From: UBA5109 sp038148755
GTDB lineage: Bacteria; Pseudomonadota; Gammaproteobacteria; Pseudomonadales; Pseudohongiellaceae
Assembly: GCA_038148755.1 (NCBI GenBank)
Contig: JAYQWA010000011.1
Span: 1-64,000 of the forward strand
Direction: 5' to 3'
DNA length: 64,000 nucleotides
Positions 18,123-26,664 of the stretch are shown one piece after another (position 1 is the first letter of the stretch; every line of letters starts with the position of its first letter). The notes beneath the pieces are model-generated. The model was not told where the DNA came from. It searched no databases and worked only from the letters and a program-made list of their open reading frames with translations. A program made the translations under genes and the position numbers.

Positions 18123-18794
18123 ATGCCTCCTAAAATACTTAGCCTAGATAGTTCAACAGAAGCCTGCTCATGTGCTGTGTCGGTTGCTGGTGAAATCTTT
18201 GAAAAATTTGAGCTGCTACCCAGGCTGCATACTCAATTTATTTTGCCAATGATAAAAGAGCTGATGCAGGAATGTGATTTAAGGTTTTCTGATCTTGATG
18301 CCGTTGCCGTGGGCGCTGGACCAGGCTCATTTACCGGCTTAAGGATCGCCGCAGGGGTTGCTCAGGGGATAGCTTTTGGAGCCGATTTACCCTTAATCCC
18401 TGTGTCCACCTTGGCGACAATGGCTCAACAAAGCATAAAATCGGAAAAAAAATATGTTCTAAGCTGCCTTGATGCTCGTATAAATGAAGTTTATTGGGCG
18501 CTCTATTCGATAAGCGAAGATGCTATTGAACTGCAGGGAGAGGAACAGCTTTGTAGACCTGAGTTAGTTGATCTGGCGCCGGATAAACCTTGTCATGCAG
18601 TAGGAAATGGCATGCACTTTATTAAACAGATGCCTGCACGGACGCAATCTTTAATCAGGAGCTACGATAGTGAGGTGTATCCGCAGGCTGCGGCCATGAC
18701 TGAACTGGCAATCCGTTACTTTGAGCAGGGGCTGACGATGAAACCTGAAGATTTTTCACCGACATACCTGCGGAATAAGGTGACACAAAACTAG
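18123..18794 (+). CDS. tsaB: tRNA t6A37 synthesis protein TsaB
   Basis: A 223-residue ASKHA-fold protein that scaffolds TsaD and TsaE in making threonylcarbamoyladenosine at tRNA position 37. Family motifs LSLDSSTEACSCAV at the N-terminus and GAGPGSFTGLRIAAGVAQG are intact; it lacks the metal-binding histidines of TsaD, as TsaB does. It is followed two bases later by uppP, suggesting co-transcription. Confidence 0.95.
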   Translation: MPPKILSLDSSTEACSCAVSVAGEIFEKFELLPRLHTQFILPMIKELMQECDLRFSDLDAVAVGAGPGSFTGLRIAAGVAQGIAFGADLPLIPVSTLATMAQQSIKSEKKYVLSCLDARINEVYWALYSISEDAIELQGEEQLCRPELVDLAPDKPCHAVGNGMHFIKQMPARTQSLIRSYDSEVYPQAAAMTELAIRYFEQGLTMKPEDFSPTYLRNKVTQN

Positions 18795-18796
18795 CT

Positions 18797-19600
18797 ATGG
18801 CTGATTTTGACTTTATCAGAGCGACATGCCTGGCAATAATTCAAGGCTTAACTGAATTTCTGCCTATATCCAGCTCAGCTCACCTGATTTTTCCCTCTGC
18901 GCTGTTCGGCTGGGAAGATCAGGGCCTGGCTTTTGATGTGGCAGTACATTTCGGCAGTTTATTTGCGGTGATGCTGTATTTCAGGCGCGATATCTATCGG
19001 ATTTTGCAGGCCTGGATGTTACATGTCACAAGAAGACAGGGTAGTAATGACGCTCGATTAGGCTGGATGATTATTCTGGCCACTTTACCCTTAATTATCG
19101 CCGGTCTGTTCCTAAAGGATATGGTGGATTCTTATTTTCGCAATACAGCTGTCATTGCCAGTACGACCATCGTTTTTGCTTTGCTTTTATGGATTGGAGA
19201 TAAAAGCTCCAAGGCTGGGAAAAATTTAAATAATTTAAGCTGGCGTGCTTTTTTCATGATTGGATTAGCGCAGGTATTAGCATTAATCCCGGGTACTTCG
19301 CGTTCCGGTATTACGATGACAGCAGGTTTGTTTTGTAAACTCAATCGACAGGATTGCGCCCGTTTATCTTTTTTATTGTCTATCCCTGCCATTGCAGGTG
19401 CCACACTTTTGCTGTTGCTTGATTTATTTCAGGAAAGTTCTGTGAATTGGGCAGAATTAATCTATGGCCTGCTATTGTCAGCAGTAGTGGCTTATTTGTG
19501 TATACATTATTTTCTGAAACTGGTGACAGGCTTGGGTTTTCTGCCTTTTGTGCTTTACAGACTGGCCCTAGGCGCTGTGCTGTTTATATTTTTTGTGTGA
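18797..19600 (+). CDS. uppP: undecaprenyl-diphosphatase UppP/BacA
   Basis: A 267-residue polytopic inner-membrane phosphatase recycling undecaprenyl pyrophosphate to the lipid carrier for cell-wall synthesis; it confers bacitracin tolerance. The two hallmark loops are present: GLTEFLPISSSAHL near the N-terminus and IPGTSRSGITMTAGL near residue 165. About eight hydrophobic segments are seen. Its gene begins two bases after tsaB. Confidence 0.95.
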   Translation: MADFDFIRATCLAIIQGLTEFLPISSSAHLIFPSALFGWEDQGLAFDVAVHFGSLFAVMLYFRRDIYRILQAWMLHVTRRQGSNDARLGWMIILATLPLIIAGLFLKDMVDSYFRNTAVIASTTIVFALLLWIGDKSSKAGKNLNNLSWRAFFMIGLAQVLALIPGTSRSGITMTAGLFCKLNRQDCARLSFLLSIPAIAGATLLLLLDLFQESSVNWAELIYGLLLSAVVAYLCIHYFLKLVTGLGFLPFVLYRLALGAVLFIFFV

Positions 19601-19723
19601 ATACCTCTAACTTTAAACAAGACTGACAAGATTTAAACTGGCTTTTACAGAGAAACATTACTGTAGGGTGAGTTTAGCGTATGATTTGTCTGGTAAAGGC
19701 TATATAAACTTACAGGCTCTTGT

Positions 19724-21046
19724 ATGCCAGTGACTGAAAATAATGTAGAAAATCTTTGGCGAAAGGTCTTGCCCGTCAGTGTTAGACCCTATATTGAAGC
19801 AGCGCCATTGGCAGCATTTTTTTTAGGGGTCTCTTCCGGTTTCCCTTATGCGCTGATTGGTGCAACGCTGACAACGCGTCTAGCACAGGATGGAATTACC
19901 AAAAGTGCTGTAACCGCATTTGCCTTAACCTTTCTAGCCTATAATTTTAAGTTTTTATGGGCGCCATTGATCGACAATATTAAATTGCCTGTGATAGGTC
20001 GCTTTGGTCAAAGACGTTCCTGGCTTTGGTTGATCAGTCTATTGGTGATCTTGGCGGTCACCTTTCTGGGAGTTGCCGATCCGGACCAGGACTTGCTGAC
20101 TGTTGCCATTGCCGCTATTAGCCTGGGTGTTGCCGGTGCCACACTGGATATTATCATTGATGCCTATCGTATTGAGTTGCTGGAACCACATCAATTAGGA
20201 GTTGGTTCAGGCATGTCGCAGTATGGCTGGCGCATTGGCGCTGCCGCTACTGGAGCACTGGCGCTTATCATTGCTGGCCGCTTTGGCTGGAGTGTTGCCT
20301 ATATTTCCTGTGCAATTTTTGTACTGCCGGCAATTTTGGCCGGCGTTTTCATGGGAGAACCGAAGCGGCATCTGGAGCCTGTTGAAACTCAGGGTTTATT
20401 CCAGGCCTTAGTTGAATATTTCAGTCCCTTGACTGAATTCATTAAACGGCAGGGAGCATGGGTAGTGCTGTTTTTCGTGCTGATACATAAAATTGGGGAC
20501 ACCCTGGCCAATCTTACCTTGCGCCTGCTGTTTAATGACCTTGGTTTCAGCAATGACGAAATTGCATTTTATGATGTGGGTTTTGGCTTTTTTGCTTTTC
20601 TGGCCGGAATCTTTATCGGAGGTATTCTGTATACCCGCATGGGACTTAAACATTCTGTCCTGGTCAGTTTGATTCTTATGGCGGTCTCGAATTTCAGTTT
20701 TGCAGCTTTGGCGCTGGTTGGCCATTCCAATCTTGGGATGGCAGCAGCTGTAGGTTTTGAAAATTTTGCCAGTGGTATCGGTGGCGTGACTGTCGTTGCT
20801 TATTTATCTGCCTTGTGTAATTTGCGCTTTACAGCAACACAATATGCTTTGTTGTCAGCACTGGCAAGTATTGCGGGAAGATTTCTTACCGGGACAACGG
20901 CAGGGGGGCTTATAGAAGTCCTGGGTTATGTTAATTTCTATTTGCTGACGACCTTTCTGGCTTTTCCCGGTGTTTTGCTGTTCTGGTATATGATCCGCAG
21001 CGGTTTAGCCGATGTCTCGCTTGGCAATACAGCAACTAAAAAATAA
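19724..21046 (+). CDS. ampG: AmpG-family muropeptide transporter (MFS)
   Basis: A 440-residue major-facilitator permease with about 12 hydrophobic segments. N-terminal GVSSGFPYALIGATLTTRLA and LWAPLIDN, then GRRSWL-like FGQRRSWLWL, match AmpG, which imports anhydro-muropeptides for wall recycling and beta-lactamase induction. The SGMSQYGWRIG segment is also AmpG-like. It stands alone downstream of uppP, another wall-recycling gene, with a 123-base gap. Orthology to AmpG proper rather than a close MFS relative is likely but not certain. Confidence 0.85.
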   Translation: MPVTENNVENLWRKVLPVSVRPYIEAAPLAAFFLGVSSGFPYALIGATLTTRLAQDGITKSAVTAFALTFLAYNFKFLWAPLIDNIKLPVIGRFGQRRSWLWLISLLVILAVTFLGVADPDQDLLTVAIAAISLGVAGATLDIIIDAYRIELLEPHQLGVGSGMSQYGWRIGAAATGALALIIAGRFGWSVAYISCAIFVLPAILAGVFMGEPKRHLEPVETQGLFQALVEYFSPLTEFIKRQGAWVVLFFVLIHKIGDTLANLTLRLLFNDLGFSNDEIAFYDVGFGFFAFLAGIFIGGILYTRMGLKHSVLVSLILMAVSNFSFAALALVGHSNLGMAAAVGFENFASGIGGVTVVAYLSALCNLRFTATQYALLSALASIAGRFLTGTTAGGLIEVLGYVNFYLLTTFLAFPGVLLFWYMIRSGLADVSLGNTATKK

Positions 21047-21149
21047 AAAGCATAAAAAGTCAGAATTTCGCCATAGTTTTTGCCTGGCTTGGGCAGAATA
21101 GCCTGTTCTAATTAGCCTCATCAATTTTTTACTAGGACTGAGGCAAAGT

Positions 21150-21302
21150 ATGGTATTCAAAGAGAAGAAAATCCCCAAGCACCTGATTATTCATGATGAT
21201 TACGAAATTCAACAAAGATCAAAAATCTCTTTGTTGAAGATAGTCATGTATTCACTGCTGTTTTTTTGTTTGAGTTATTCTGTCGTACTGATATCACCAT
21301 AA
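21150..21302 (+). CDS. possible 50-residue single-pass membrane protein
   Basis: An open frame starting MVFKEKKIPKHLIIHDD with a basic N-terminal half and a hydrophobic C-terminal helix (IVMYSLLFFCLSYSVVLI) ending SP. A GAGG element seven bases before the ATG gives it a credible ribosome-binding site. I recognise no family. It fills the gap between ampG and the SRP RNA. The charge pattern fits an inner-membrane small protein with the N-terminus inside. Confidence 0.45.
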   Translation: MVFKEKKIPKHLIIHDDYEIQQRSKISLLKIVMYSLLFFCLSYSVVLISP

Positions 21303-21377
21303 ACACAATTGCACAGTCGCTTGATTCCACTCCTTGAATTCCAGATAATGCGTTGTCTTGATTGACGACAGAGATTT

Positions 21378-21391
21378 AGCGTTTAAACGCT
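21378..21391. promoter_or_regulatory. perfect 14-base palindrome upstream of SRP RNA
   Basis: AGCGTTTAAACGCT is a perfect palindrome about 20-30 bases before the predicted SRP RNA 5' end, where promoter elements would lie. It could be a protein-binding site; no family is assigned. Confidence 0.3.
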
Positions 21392-21409
21392 TAAAATTTC
21401 AAGGTTTAT

Positions 21410-21521
21410 GGTATCTCTTGTCGGTCCCCTCGCAATGCCAGGTTGTAAACCCCGTCAGGCCCGGAAGGGAGCAGCGGCAGCAACTGACGCATGTGCCGGG
21501 GTGTGGCTGGCAGGGGGTACC
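21410..21521 (+). ncRNA. ffs: signal recognition particle RNA (4.5S RNA)
   Basis: The invariant apical domain GTCAGGCCCGGAAGGGAGCAGC is present with the GGAAG-type tetraloop, and the flanks match E. coli 4.5S RNA (CGCAATGCCA on the 5' side, GTGTGGCTGGCAGGGGG on the 3' side). The terminal stem pairs GGTATCTC with GGGGTACC. About 112 bases, the small bacterial form. Ends are estimated from the stem. It binds Ffh and guides membrane-protein targeting. It lies 33 bases upstream of dnaX. Confidence 0.95.
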
Positions 21522-21554
21522 TCCATACATGATTAGAAGACTGAAATCAGCTTA

Positions 21555-23297
21555 ATGTCTTATCAGGTTCTAGCAAGAAAGTGGCGTCCACGCAGTTTTA
21601 AGGAAATGGCTGGGCAGGGGCATGTACTGAAGACCCTGATAAACTCCCTTGATAATGACCGTTTGCATCATGCCTATCTGTTTACAGGAACCCGGGGGGT
21701 CGGTAAAACCAGTATTGCAAGGATACTGGCACGTTGCCTGAACTGCGAAGAAGGCGTTAGCTCGGAGCCCTGTGGCAAATGCAGTGCCTGTACAGAGATT
21801 GAAGAAGGCCGCTTTATTGACTTGATTGAGGTGGATGCGGCCTCCCGCACGAAAGTTGAAGATACCCGTGAGTTACTCGATAACGTTCAATATGCGCCTA
21901 CGCGAGGACGTTATAAGGTCTATCTCATCGATGAGGTGCATATGTTGTCAGGGCATAGTTTTAATGCCTTATTAAAAACGTTGGAAGAGCCTCCTCCACA
22001 CGTCAAATTTTTGCTGGCGACTACTGATCCGCAAAAACTGCCGGTTACCGTACTATCCCGCTGCTTACAATTCAGTTTGAAAAACCTCAGTCCTGAGATG
22101 ATCATGCAGCATCTCAAATTCATTCTGGAACAGGAAAAAATAGAATTTGAAGAAGAAGCGCTCTGGCAGATTGGTCGTGCCGCCAAGGGCAGTGTGAGAG
22201 ATGCCTTAACCTTGCTGGACCAGGCTATTTCTTTTTGTGACGGGAAATTAACAGATACTCAAATCAGCAGTTTTCTGGGAACGATTGATCAGAATATACT
22301 GACTCGACTGGTTGATGCCTTGATAGCAGAAGATCCCCAACTTCTTCTGGAATTAATCAATAAGGCATCTGACCAGACTCTGGATTTTGCTTCTATTCTG
22401 GAAGCACTACTATCTTATTTACATCGTGTTGCTGTTGCCCAGGTTGTACCTGCCGGGCTGGATAACAGTCAGGGCGATAAAAAACAGATTCTGGCACATG
22501 CTGCTGCCATGCCTGCAGAAAATGTACAGCTTTATTATCAAATAGCCTTAAAAGGCAGAGAAGATTTAATGCTGGCAGTCGATGACCGTTCTGGACTGGA
22601 GATGACTTTACTGCGCATGCTGGCTTTTACACCGCAAGGTGTGCCGAACAAGCCTGTAGCAACCTTAGCAAAAGTTGAAACTGAAGAGGCCGATTCCGTT
22701 GTTGAGGTCGAAAAAAAAAAGCCGCTAGAAACCATTGAGGTTAAAGCGCAAGCCAAGTCAGACTTCAATCATGTCTTAACTCAAAATACCTCAACATCAC
22801 AGTCAGATGAAACTGACATGGATGAGCAGGCTCAGACCTCTGCAGCCGAAAATAAGAATAATAGTCCGATAGAGCCGGAACTGAGTCTGGAGAAACTGCA
22901 GCCAGAACACTGGATCACTTTGTTTTATGCTATCAACCTGACAGGAATAACCCGCAGTATTGCTGCACACTGCTTGCTAAAGGAAGTCGATAAGCATTGT
23001 ATTACGCTTGCTCTGGAGGCAAGCCATTCCAAAGTCATCGATGCAGGACACCAGGAAACAATCGAAAAAGCTTTGATTGACTATTTTGCCACGACTATTG
23101 AGCTCAGGATTGTGGAAGAGGAGCTGGTCTCGGAACTGGAAACCCCGGCTGCTTACCGTCTGAGAAAACAACAGGAAAGGCAGCTTGCAGCAGAAGAAAC
23201 TTTCAAGAACGATGATAATGTGAAAATTTTAATGGAGCGTTTTGAGGGCAGCATTTTGCCTGATAGTATTGAGCCACTCACTCCGGAAGATTATTAA
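21555..23297 (+). CDS. dnaX: DNA polymerase III subunit tau (gamma by recoding)
   Basis: A 580-residue clamp-loader ATPase. Walker A is GTRGVGKTS, the zinc module is CLNCEEG...CGKCSAC, Walker B is VYLIDEVHM, and the sensor-1 region follows; AAA+ and collar domains fill about 1-365. The linker (about 366-455) is acidic and polar, and the C-terminal tau domain (about 460-580) would contact the polymerase alpha subunit. A run of ten A followed by G at 22711-22720 sits in the linker; a -1 shift there gives a 394-residue gamma-like product. ybaB and recR follow, the classic dnaX-ybaB-recR operon. Confidence 0.97.
   Translation: MSYQVLARKWRPRSFKEMAGQGHVLKTLINSLDNDRLHHAYLFTGTRGVGKTSIARILARCLNCEEGVSSEPCGKCSACTEIEEGRFIDLIEVDAASRTKVEDTRELLDNVQYAPTRGRYKVYLIDEVHMLSGHSFNALLKTLEEPPPHVKFLLATTDPQKLPVTVLSRCLQFSLKNLSPEMIMQHLKFILEQEKIEFEEEALWQIGRAAKGSVRDALTLLDQAISFCDGKLTDTQISSFLGTIDQNILTRLVDALIAEDPQLLLELINKASDQTLDFASILEALLSYLHRVAVAQVVPAGLDNSQGDKKQILAHAAAMPAENVQLYYQIALKGREDLMLAVDDRSGLEMTLLRMLAFTPQGVPNKPVATLAKVETEEADSVVEVEKKKPLETIEVKAQAKSDFNHVLTQNTSTSQSDETDMDEQAQTSAAENKNNSPIEPELSLEKLQPEHWITLFYAINLTGITRSIAAHCLLKEVDKHCITLALEASHSKVIDAGHQETIEKALIDYFATTIELRIVEEELVSELETPAAYRLRKQQERQLAAEETFKNDDNVKILMERFEGSILPDSIEPLTPEDY
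22704..22738 (+). other. dnaX: candidate programmed -1 frameshift/slippage site in dnaX
   Basis: A Shine-Dalgarno-like GAGG (22704-22707) is followed by ten A and a G (22711-22721). In the -1 frame five further codons lead to TGA at 22736-22738; the +1 frame meets TAG almost at once. E. coli dnaX uses A AAA AAG with an upstream GGA-rich stimulator, and Thermus uses transcriptional slippage on an A run. The predicted short product contains the complete ATPase and collar domains. Confidence 0.65.
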
Positions 23298-23322
23298 GTA
23301 AGAGAGATTTAACGAGGTAGGA

Positions 23323-23643
23323 ATGACAGATATTGCCGGCCTGATGCAACAGGCCAAAAAAATGCAGGAACAAATGCAAAAAGCTCAGGAAGAACTCGCC
23401 CAGATGGAATGCACAGGCGAGGCAGGTGCGGGACTGGTAAAAGTTGTGATGAATGGACGGCATGAGGTCAGGAATGTTGAGCTGGATCCAAGCTTGTTGC
23501 AGGAAGATAAAGAAATCATCGAAGATCTGCTTGCGGCTGCGACGAATGATGCGGTTAAAAAAGTAGCAGAAAATAACAAAAATCAACTTTCAGGCATGAC
23601 AGCCGGTTTGAATCTGCCGGAAGGTTTCAAATTTCCGTTCTAG
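23323..23643 (+). CDS. ybaB: nucleoid-associated protein YbaB/EbfC
   Basis: A 106-residue dimeric DNA-binding protein. The N-terminal helix GLMQQAKKMQEQMQKAQEEL and the central GLVKVVMNGRHEVRNVELD are family-typical. A strong AGGTAGGA ribosome site precedes it. It lies between dnaX and recR in the usual operon. Confidence 0.96.
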   Translation: MTDIAGLMQQAKKMQEQMQKAQEELAQMECTGEAGAGLVKVVMNGRHEVRNVELDPSLLQEDKEIIEDLLAAATNDAVKKVAENNKNQLSGMTAGLNLPEGFKFPF

Positions 23644-23660
23644 GCATGTATTGAGTTTTC

Positions 23661-24281
23661 ATGAATTACAGCCCTTTAATTGATCAACTTGTTAAAGCTT
23701 TTCAGCGTTTGCCGGGTGTTGGTCCTAAATCCGCACAGCGTATGGTGCTGCATTTTCTGGAAAAAGACCGTGATGGAGGGCGCCAGCTCGCCAAAGCGTT
23801 GGAAGCAGCCATAGAAGGTGTAGGGCAATGTCAACGTTGCCGGACTTTATCGGAAGAAGCTGTCTGCCATATATGCAGTGACCCTAAACGAGACCAGAAT
23901 CTGCTTTGTGTTGTGGAAACACCGGCAGATGTTTACGCAGTAGAGCAGTCCAGCTCTTTCAGAGGTTATTACTTTGTCTTAATGGGGCACCTGTCTCCGA
24001 TTGATGGCATAGGTCCGGATGAAATTGGCATCAGGGATTTGCTTAACCTGGTCAGTCAGTCTGAAATCAGTGAAGTGATTCTGGCAACAAACCCGACAGT
24101 AGAAGGAGAGGCAACGGCTTATTATATTGCTGAGCAATTAAAAACACCGGAGCTGAATAAGCGACAATTAAAAGTTAGCCGCATAGCTCATGGAATCCCG
24201 TTGGGTGGAGAACTTGAATATATTGATGGTGGTACACTTTTGCATTCTTTTGCTGGCAGGCAGGCAATCAGTGACAGCTAA
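23661..24281 (+). CDS. recR: recombination protein RecR
   Basis: A 206-residue ring-forming protein of the RecFOR pathway. The helix-hairpin-helix region LPGVGPKSAQRMVLHFL, a four-cysteine zinc finger (CQRCRTLSEEAVCHIC) and the Toprim domain (LCVVETPADVYAVEQ) appear in order. Length is standard. It works with RecO, encoded at 12 kb. Confidence 0.97.
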   Translation: MNYSPLIDQLVKAFQRLPGVGPKSAQRMVLHFLEKDRDGGRQLAKALEAAIEGVGQCQRCRTLSEEAVCHICSDPKRDQNLLCVVETPADVYAVEQSSSFRGYYFVLMGHLSPIDGIGPDEIGIRDLLNLVSQSEISEVILATNPTVEGEATAYYIAEQLKTPELNKRQLKVSRIAHGIPLGGELEYIDGGTLLHSFAGRQAISDS

Positions 24282-24315
24282 TTTATACGCTGTTCTGACA
24301 ATACGGTGGGTATAA

Positions 24316-25488
24316 ATGGATAGCCAGCTTGAGTGCAGTTCTGACTATATTGTTATCATCGATAATCACCAGCTGGATCAATATTGTGAAGCGTGGAAAA
24401 GTAAACCGTTTCTGGCGATGGACACGGAATTTATGCGTGTCGATAGCTTCTACCCCAAAGCGGCTTTGTTCCAGCTTAATGACGGGGAAAGTAATTTCCT
24501 GATAGACCCTTTAAGCATCAATGACTGGGAGCGCTTCATCGCGCTGATGCTGTCCGAAAAAATATGTAAAGTGTTTCATTCCTGTTCCGAAGATTTACTG
24601 GTTTTTATCCGTCAGTTTGGCATCCTGCCACGACCGGTTTTTGATACCCAGATCGCCAATGCTTTTTTAAATCAGGGATTTGCACTGAGCTACCAGAACA
24701 TGGTTTCTGAGCAGTTAGGTATTGAACTGCCCAAGGGAGAGACACGTTCTAACTGGTTACAGCGCCCTTTACGAGATCAGCAATTGGATTATGCGGCGCT
24801 GGATGTTGCCTATCTGCCTGAAATTTACACGAGCCAGAAAGCGAAACTGACCGCCATGGGTAGGTTGGTCTGGGTGACAGAAGATTGCGACAGGCTGCTC
24901 GGGAATTATAAAGAAGAAATGGAACAGGATTTTTCTCAGGTTTATCGGAATATAGGCGCCGCCTGGCAACTTGATGAAAAGCAGCTGGGGATCTTAAAAG
25001 TGCTGGCGCAATGGCGTGAACAGCGCGCTCGGTATCGGGATAAGCCGAGGAACTGGATCATAAAAGATAAAGAATTGTTGGCTATTGCGAAAAGTGCCCC
25101 CAAAGATATGGAGCAACTAAGCAAGATTAATGGCTTGAATCCTAATTTTCTCAAGCATGAAGGGACTGCTTTGATTGAATTAATTCAAAACAATATAAAT
25201 ACGGAAACTGCAGGCTTGCAGCCATTACCCAGACCATTAAGTAATGGGCAAAAAAAGATTTTTAAGCAGGCACAGCGTCTGGTCGAAAGAAAAGCGCAGG
25301 AACTTGAATTACCCATTGAAATTTTAGGAAGAAAACGCATCTTGATAAGTCTGTTTCAGGAAGTTCTACAGCTTAAAACCGGTGTTGTTGAACAGTCTGT
25401 TGATACAAGCGAAATTAAGTTGCCAGATGAATTAACGGGCTGGCGCAGAGAAATTTTGCTGCAAGAATTGTTGGAAATTTTTAGTTAA
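24316..25488 (+). CDS. rnd: ribonuclease D (Rnd)
   Basis: A 390-residue 3'-5' exoribonuclease for tRNA 3' trimming. DEDD motifs: AMDTEFMRV (Exo I), FHSCSEDLLV (Exo II) and YAALDVAYLPEIY (Exo III). The first HRDC domain spans about 215-295 (LKVLAQWREQRAR) and a second HRDC-like region follows. ycgL starts 10 bases later, an order shared with Pseudomonas. Confidence 0.95.
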   Translation: MDSQLECSSDYIVIIDNHQLDQYCEAWKSKPFLAMDTEFMRVDSFYPKAALFQLNDGESNFLIDPLSINDWERFIALMLSEKICKVFHSCSEDLLVFIRQFGILPRPVFDTQIANAFLNQGFALSYQNMVSEQLGIELPKGETRSNWLQRPLRDQQLDYAALDVAYLPEIYTSQKAKLTAMGRLVWVTEDCDRLLGNYKEEMEQDFSQVYRNIGAAWQLDEKQLGILKVLAQWREQRARYRDKPRNWIIKDKELLAIAKSAPKDMEQLSKINGLNPNFLKHEGTALIELIQNNINTETAGLQPLPRPLSNGQKKIFKQAQRLVERKAQELELPIEILGRKRILISLFQEVLQLKTGVVEQSVDTSEIKLPDELTGWRREILLQELLEIFS

Positions 25489-25498
25489 AGGTTTAGCG

Positions 25499-25768
25499 AT
25501 GAATTCTCTGTTGTGCACGATTTATAAAGGTTCGCGAGAAGATGAATTGTATCTCTATGTCGCTAAAGACAAAGACCTTTCAGAGCTGCCGGCAGACCTG
25601 CTCTCAAGAATGGGGCCGTTAAAAGCAGTGATGACCTTGAATTTATCAGCAGATAGAAAGCTCGCCCGGGTAAAAGCGGAGACTGTGCTCGAAGAAATCG
25701 GGCAGCAGGGTTATTTTCTGCAGCTACCTCCCAACATTGATCCAAGGGTGTTTAGTTATGGCGGATAA
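25499..25768 (+). CDS. ycgL: YcgL domain protein
   Basis: An 89-residue protein of the YcgL family (also UPF0745-type naming in some databases), of unknown function with a compact alpha/beta fold. It begins MNSLLCTIYKGSREDELYLYV and ends LPPNIDPRVFSYGG, both near consensus. Co-located with rnd and ycgN. Its last 11 bases overlap the ycgN start, so translation is probably coupled. Confidence 0.9.
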   Translation: MNSLLCTIYKGSREDELYLYVAKDKDLSELPADLLSRMGPLKAVMTLNLSADRKLARVKAETVLEEIGQQGYFLQLPPNIDPRVFSYGG

Positions 25769-26216
25769 ACAGGGCAGTCAATATAAATTTTGGCAGGAGA
25801 AGTCGCTTGAGCAGATGAGCCCGGAAGAATGGGAGTTGCTTTGTGATGGCTGCGGTAAATGCTGTCTGCACAAACTTGAAGACGAAAGTAGTGGTGAAAT
25901 CGCTTACACGCGGGTAATTTGTCGGTATTTCGATGAAAACACCTGTCGTTGCCAGGTTTATGCTACACGCAGAACGAAGGTTCCTGATTGTGTGATACTG
26001 AAGCCTGGTAATTTGAAAGATTTACCCTGGATGCCATCAAGCTGCGCTTACCGCCTTTTATATGAAGGAAAAAACCTGCCTGAATGGCACCCACTAGAGG
26101 CTGGAAACCGCAAAGCTATTGAGGAAAGTGGAAATACTGTCTCAGGCAAGGTAATCTCTGAAGAGTTTGTGCATGAAGACGGTTATGATGAGCATGTAAT
26201 ACATTGGGTAGAGTAA
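25758..26216 (+). CDS. ycgN: YcgN family cysteine-cluster protein
   Basis: A 152-residue protein of the YcgN/UPF0260 family, carrying the cysteine cluster CDGCGKCCLHKLEDE and further Cys in VICRYFDENTCRCQVY and SSCAYRLL, the pattern of YkgJ/YcgN-type putative metal-binding proteins. The function is unknown. I start it at the ATG at 25758 (MADKQGSQYKFWQ), overlapping ycgL, instead of the TTG at 25737. Confidence 0.9.
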   Translation: MADKQGSQYKFWQEKSLEQMSPEEWELLCDGCGKCCLHKLEDESSGEIAYTRVICRYFDENTCRCQVYATRRTKVPDCVILKPGNLKDLPWMPSSCAYRLLYEGKNLPEWHPLEAGNRKAIEESGNTVSGKVISEEFVHEDGYDEHVIHWVE

Positions 26217-26250
26217 AATTCAAAGCGGTTTAAACTGAATATCTAAAAAT

Positions 26251-26631
26251 ATGGAAACCTTAGATTATATAATTGCCTGGTTGATCTATCTCGTCGCTGC
26301 AGTGGCCATGTCTTATCTGTTATGGAAAACACTTAAAAAGATTTTCTGGGTGGATTTAGCCTATGTTTTGCAGGTTACCTTCATGGCTATCGTTTTTACG
26401 CCATGGTATGTCGAAGTTGACAGTAGTGTATTGGCACCCGCCATCATTATCTTTGTCATGGATATTGTCACCATTGAACTGGTCGCCGGGATCAGATCAC
26501 TGGTACCGCTGGCAATGGCCATTTTATTATCAACAATCATCACCATGTTTGGCATAGCCACTTACCGGGTTCGCAAGGTTAGGCGACTGCTGAATATCAA
26601 AAAAACACGGAGAGAAAGAAAAGCCTTCTAA
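26251..26631 (+). CDS. conserved-looking four-helix membrane protein, unknown
   Basis: A 126-residue protein with four hydrophobic segments (about 5-24, 31-53, 59-80 and 82-103) and a strongly basic C-terminal tail (VRKVRRLLNIKKTRRERK), placing the tail in the cytoplasm. I recognise no functional family. It lies 34 bases after ycgN and 33 before hrpA, so it may be co-transcribed with the rnd-ycgL-ycgN group. The next gene hrpA handles RNA, but no functional link is implied by sequence. Confidence 0.7.
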   Translation: METLDYIIAWLIYLVAAVAMSYLLWKTLKKIFWVDLAYVLQVTFMAIVFTPWYVEVDSSVLAPAIIIFVMDIVTIELVAGIRSLVPLAMAILLSTIITMFGIATYRVRKVRRLLNIKKTRRERKAF

Positions 26632-26664
26632 GCTCATTGTTTCTGATTGTGCTGAATATTATTC

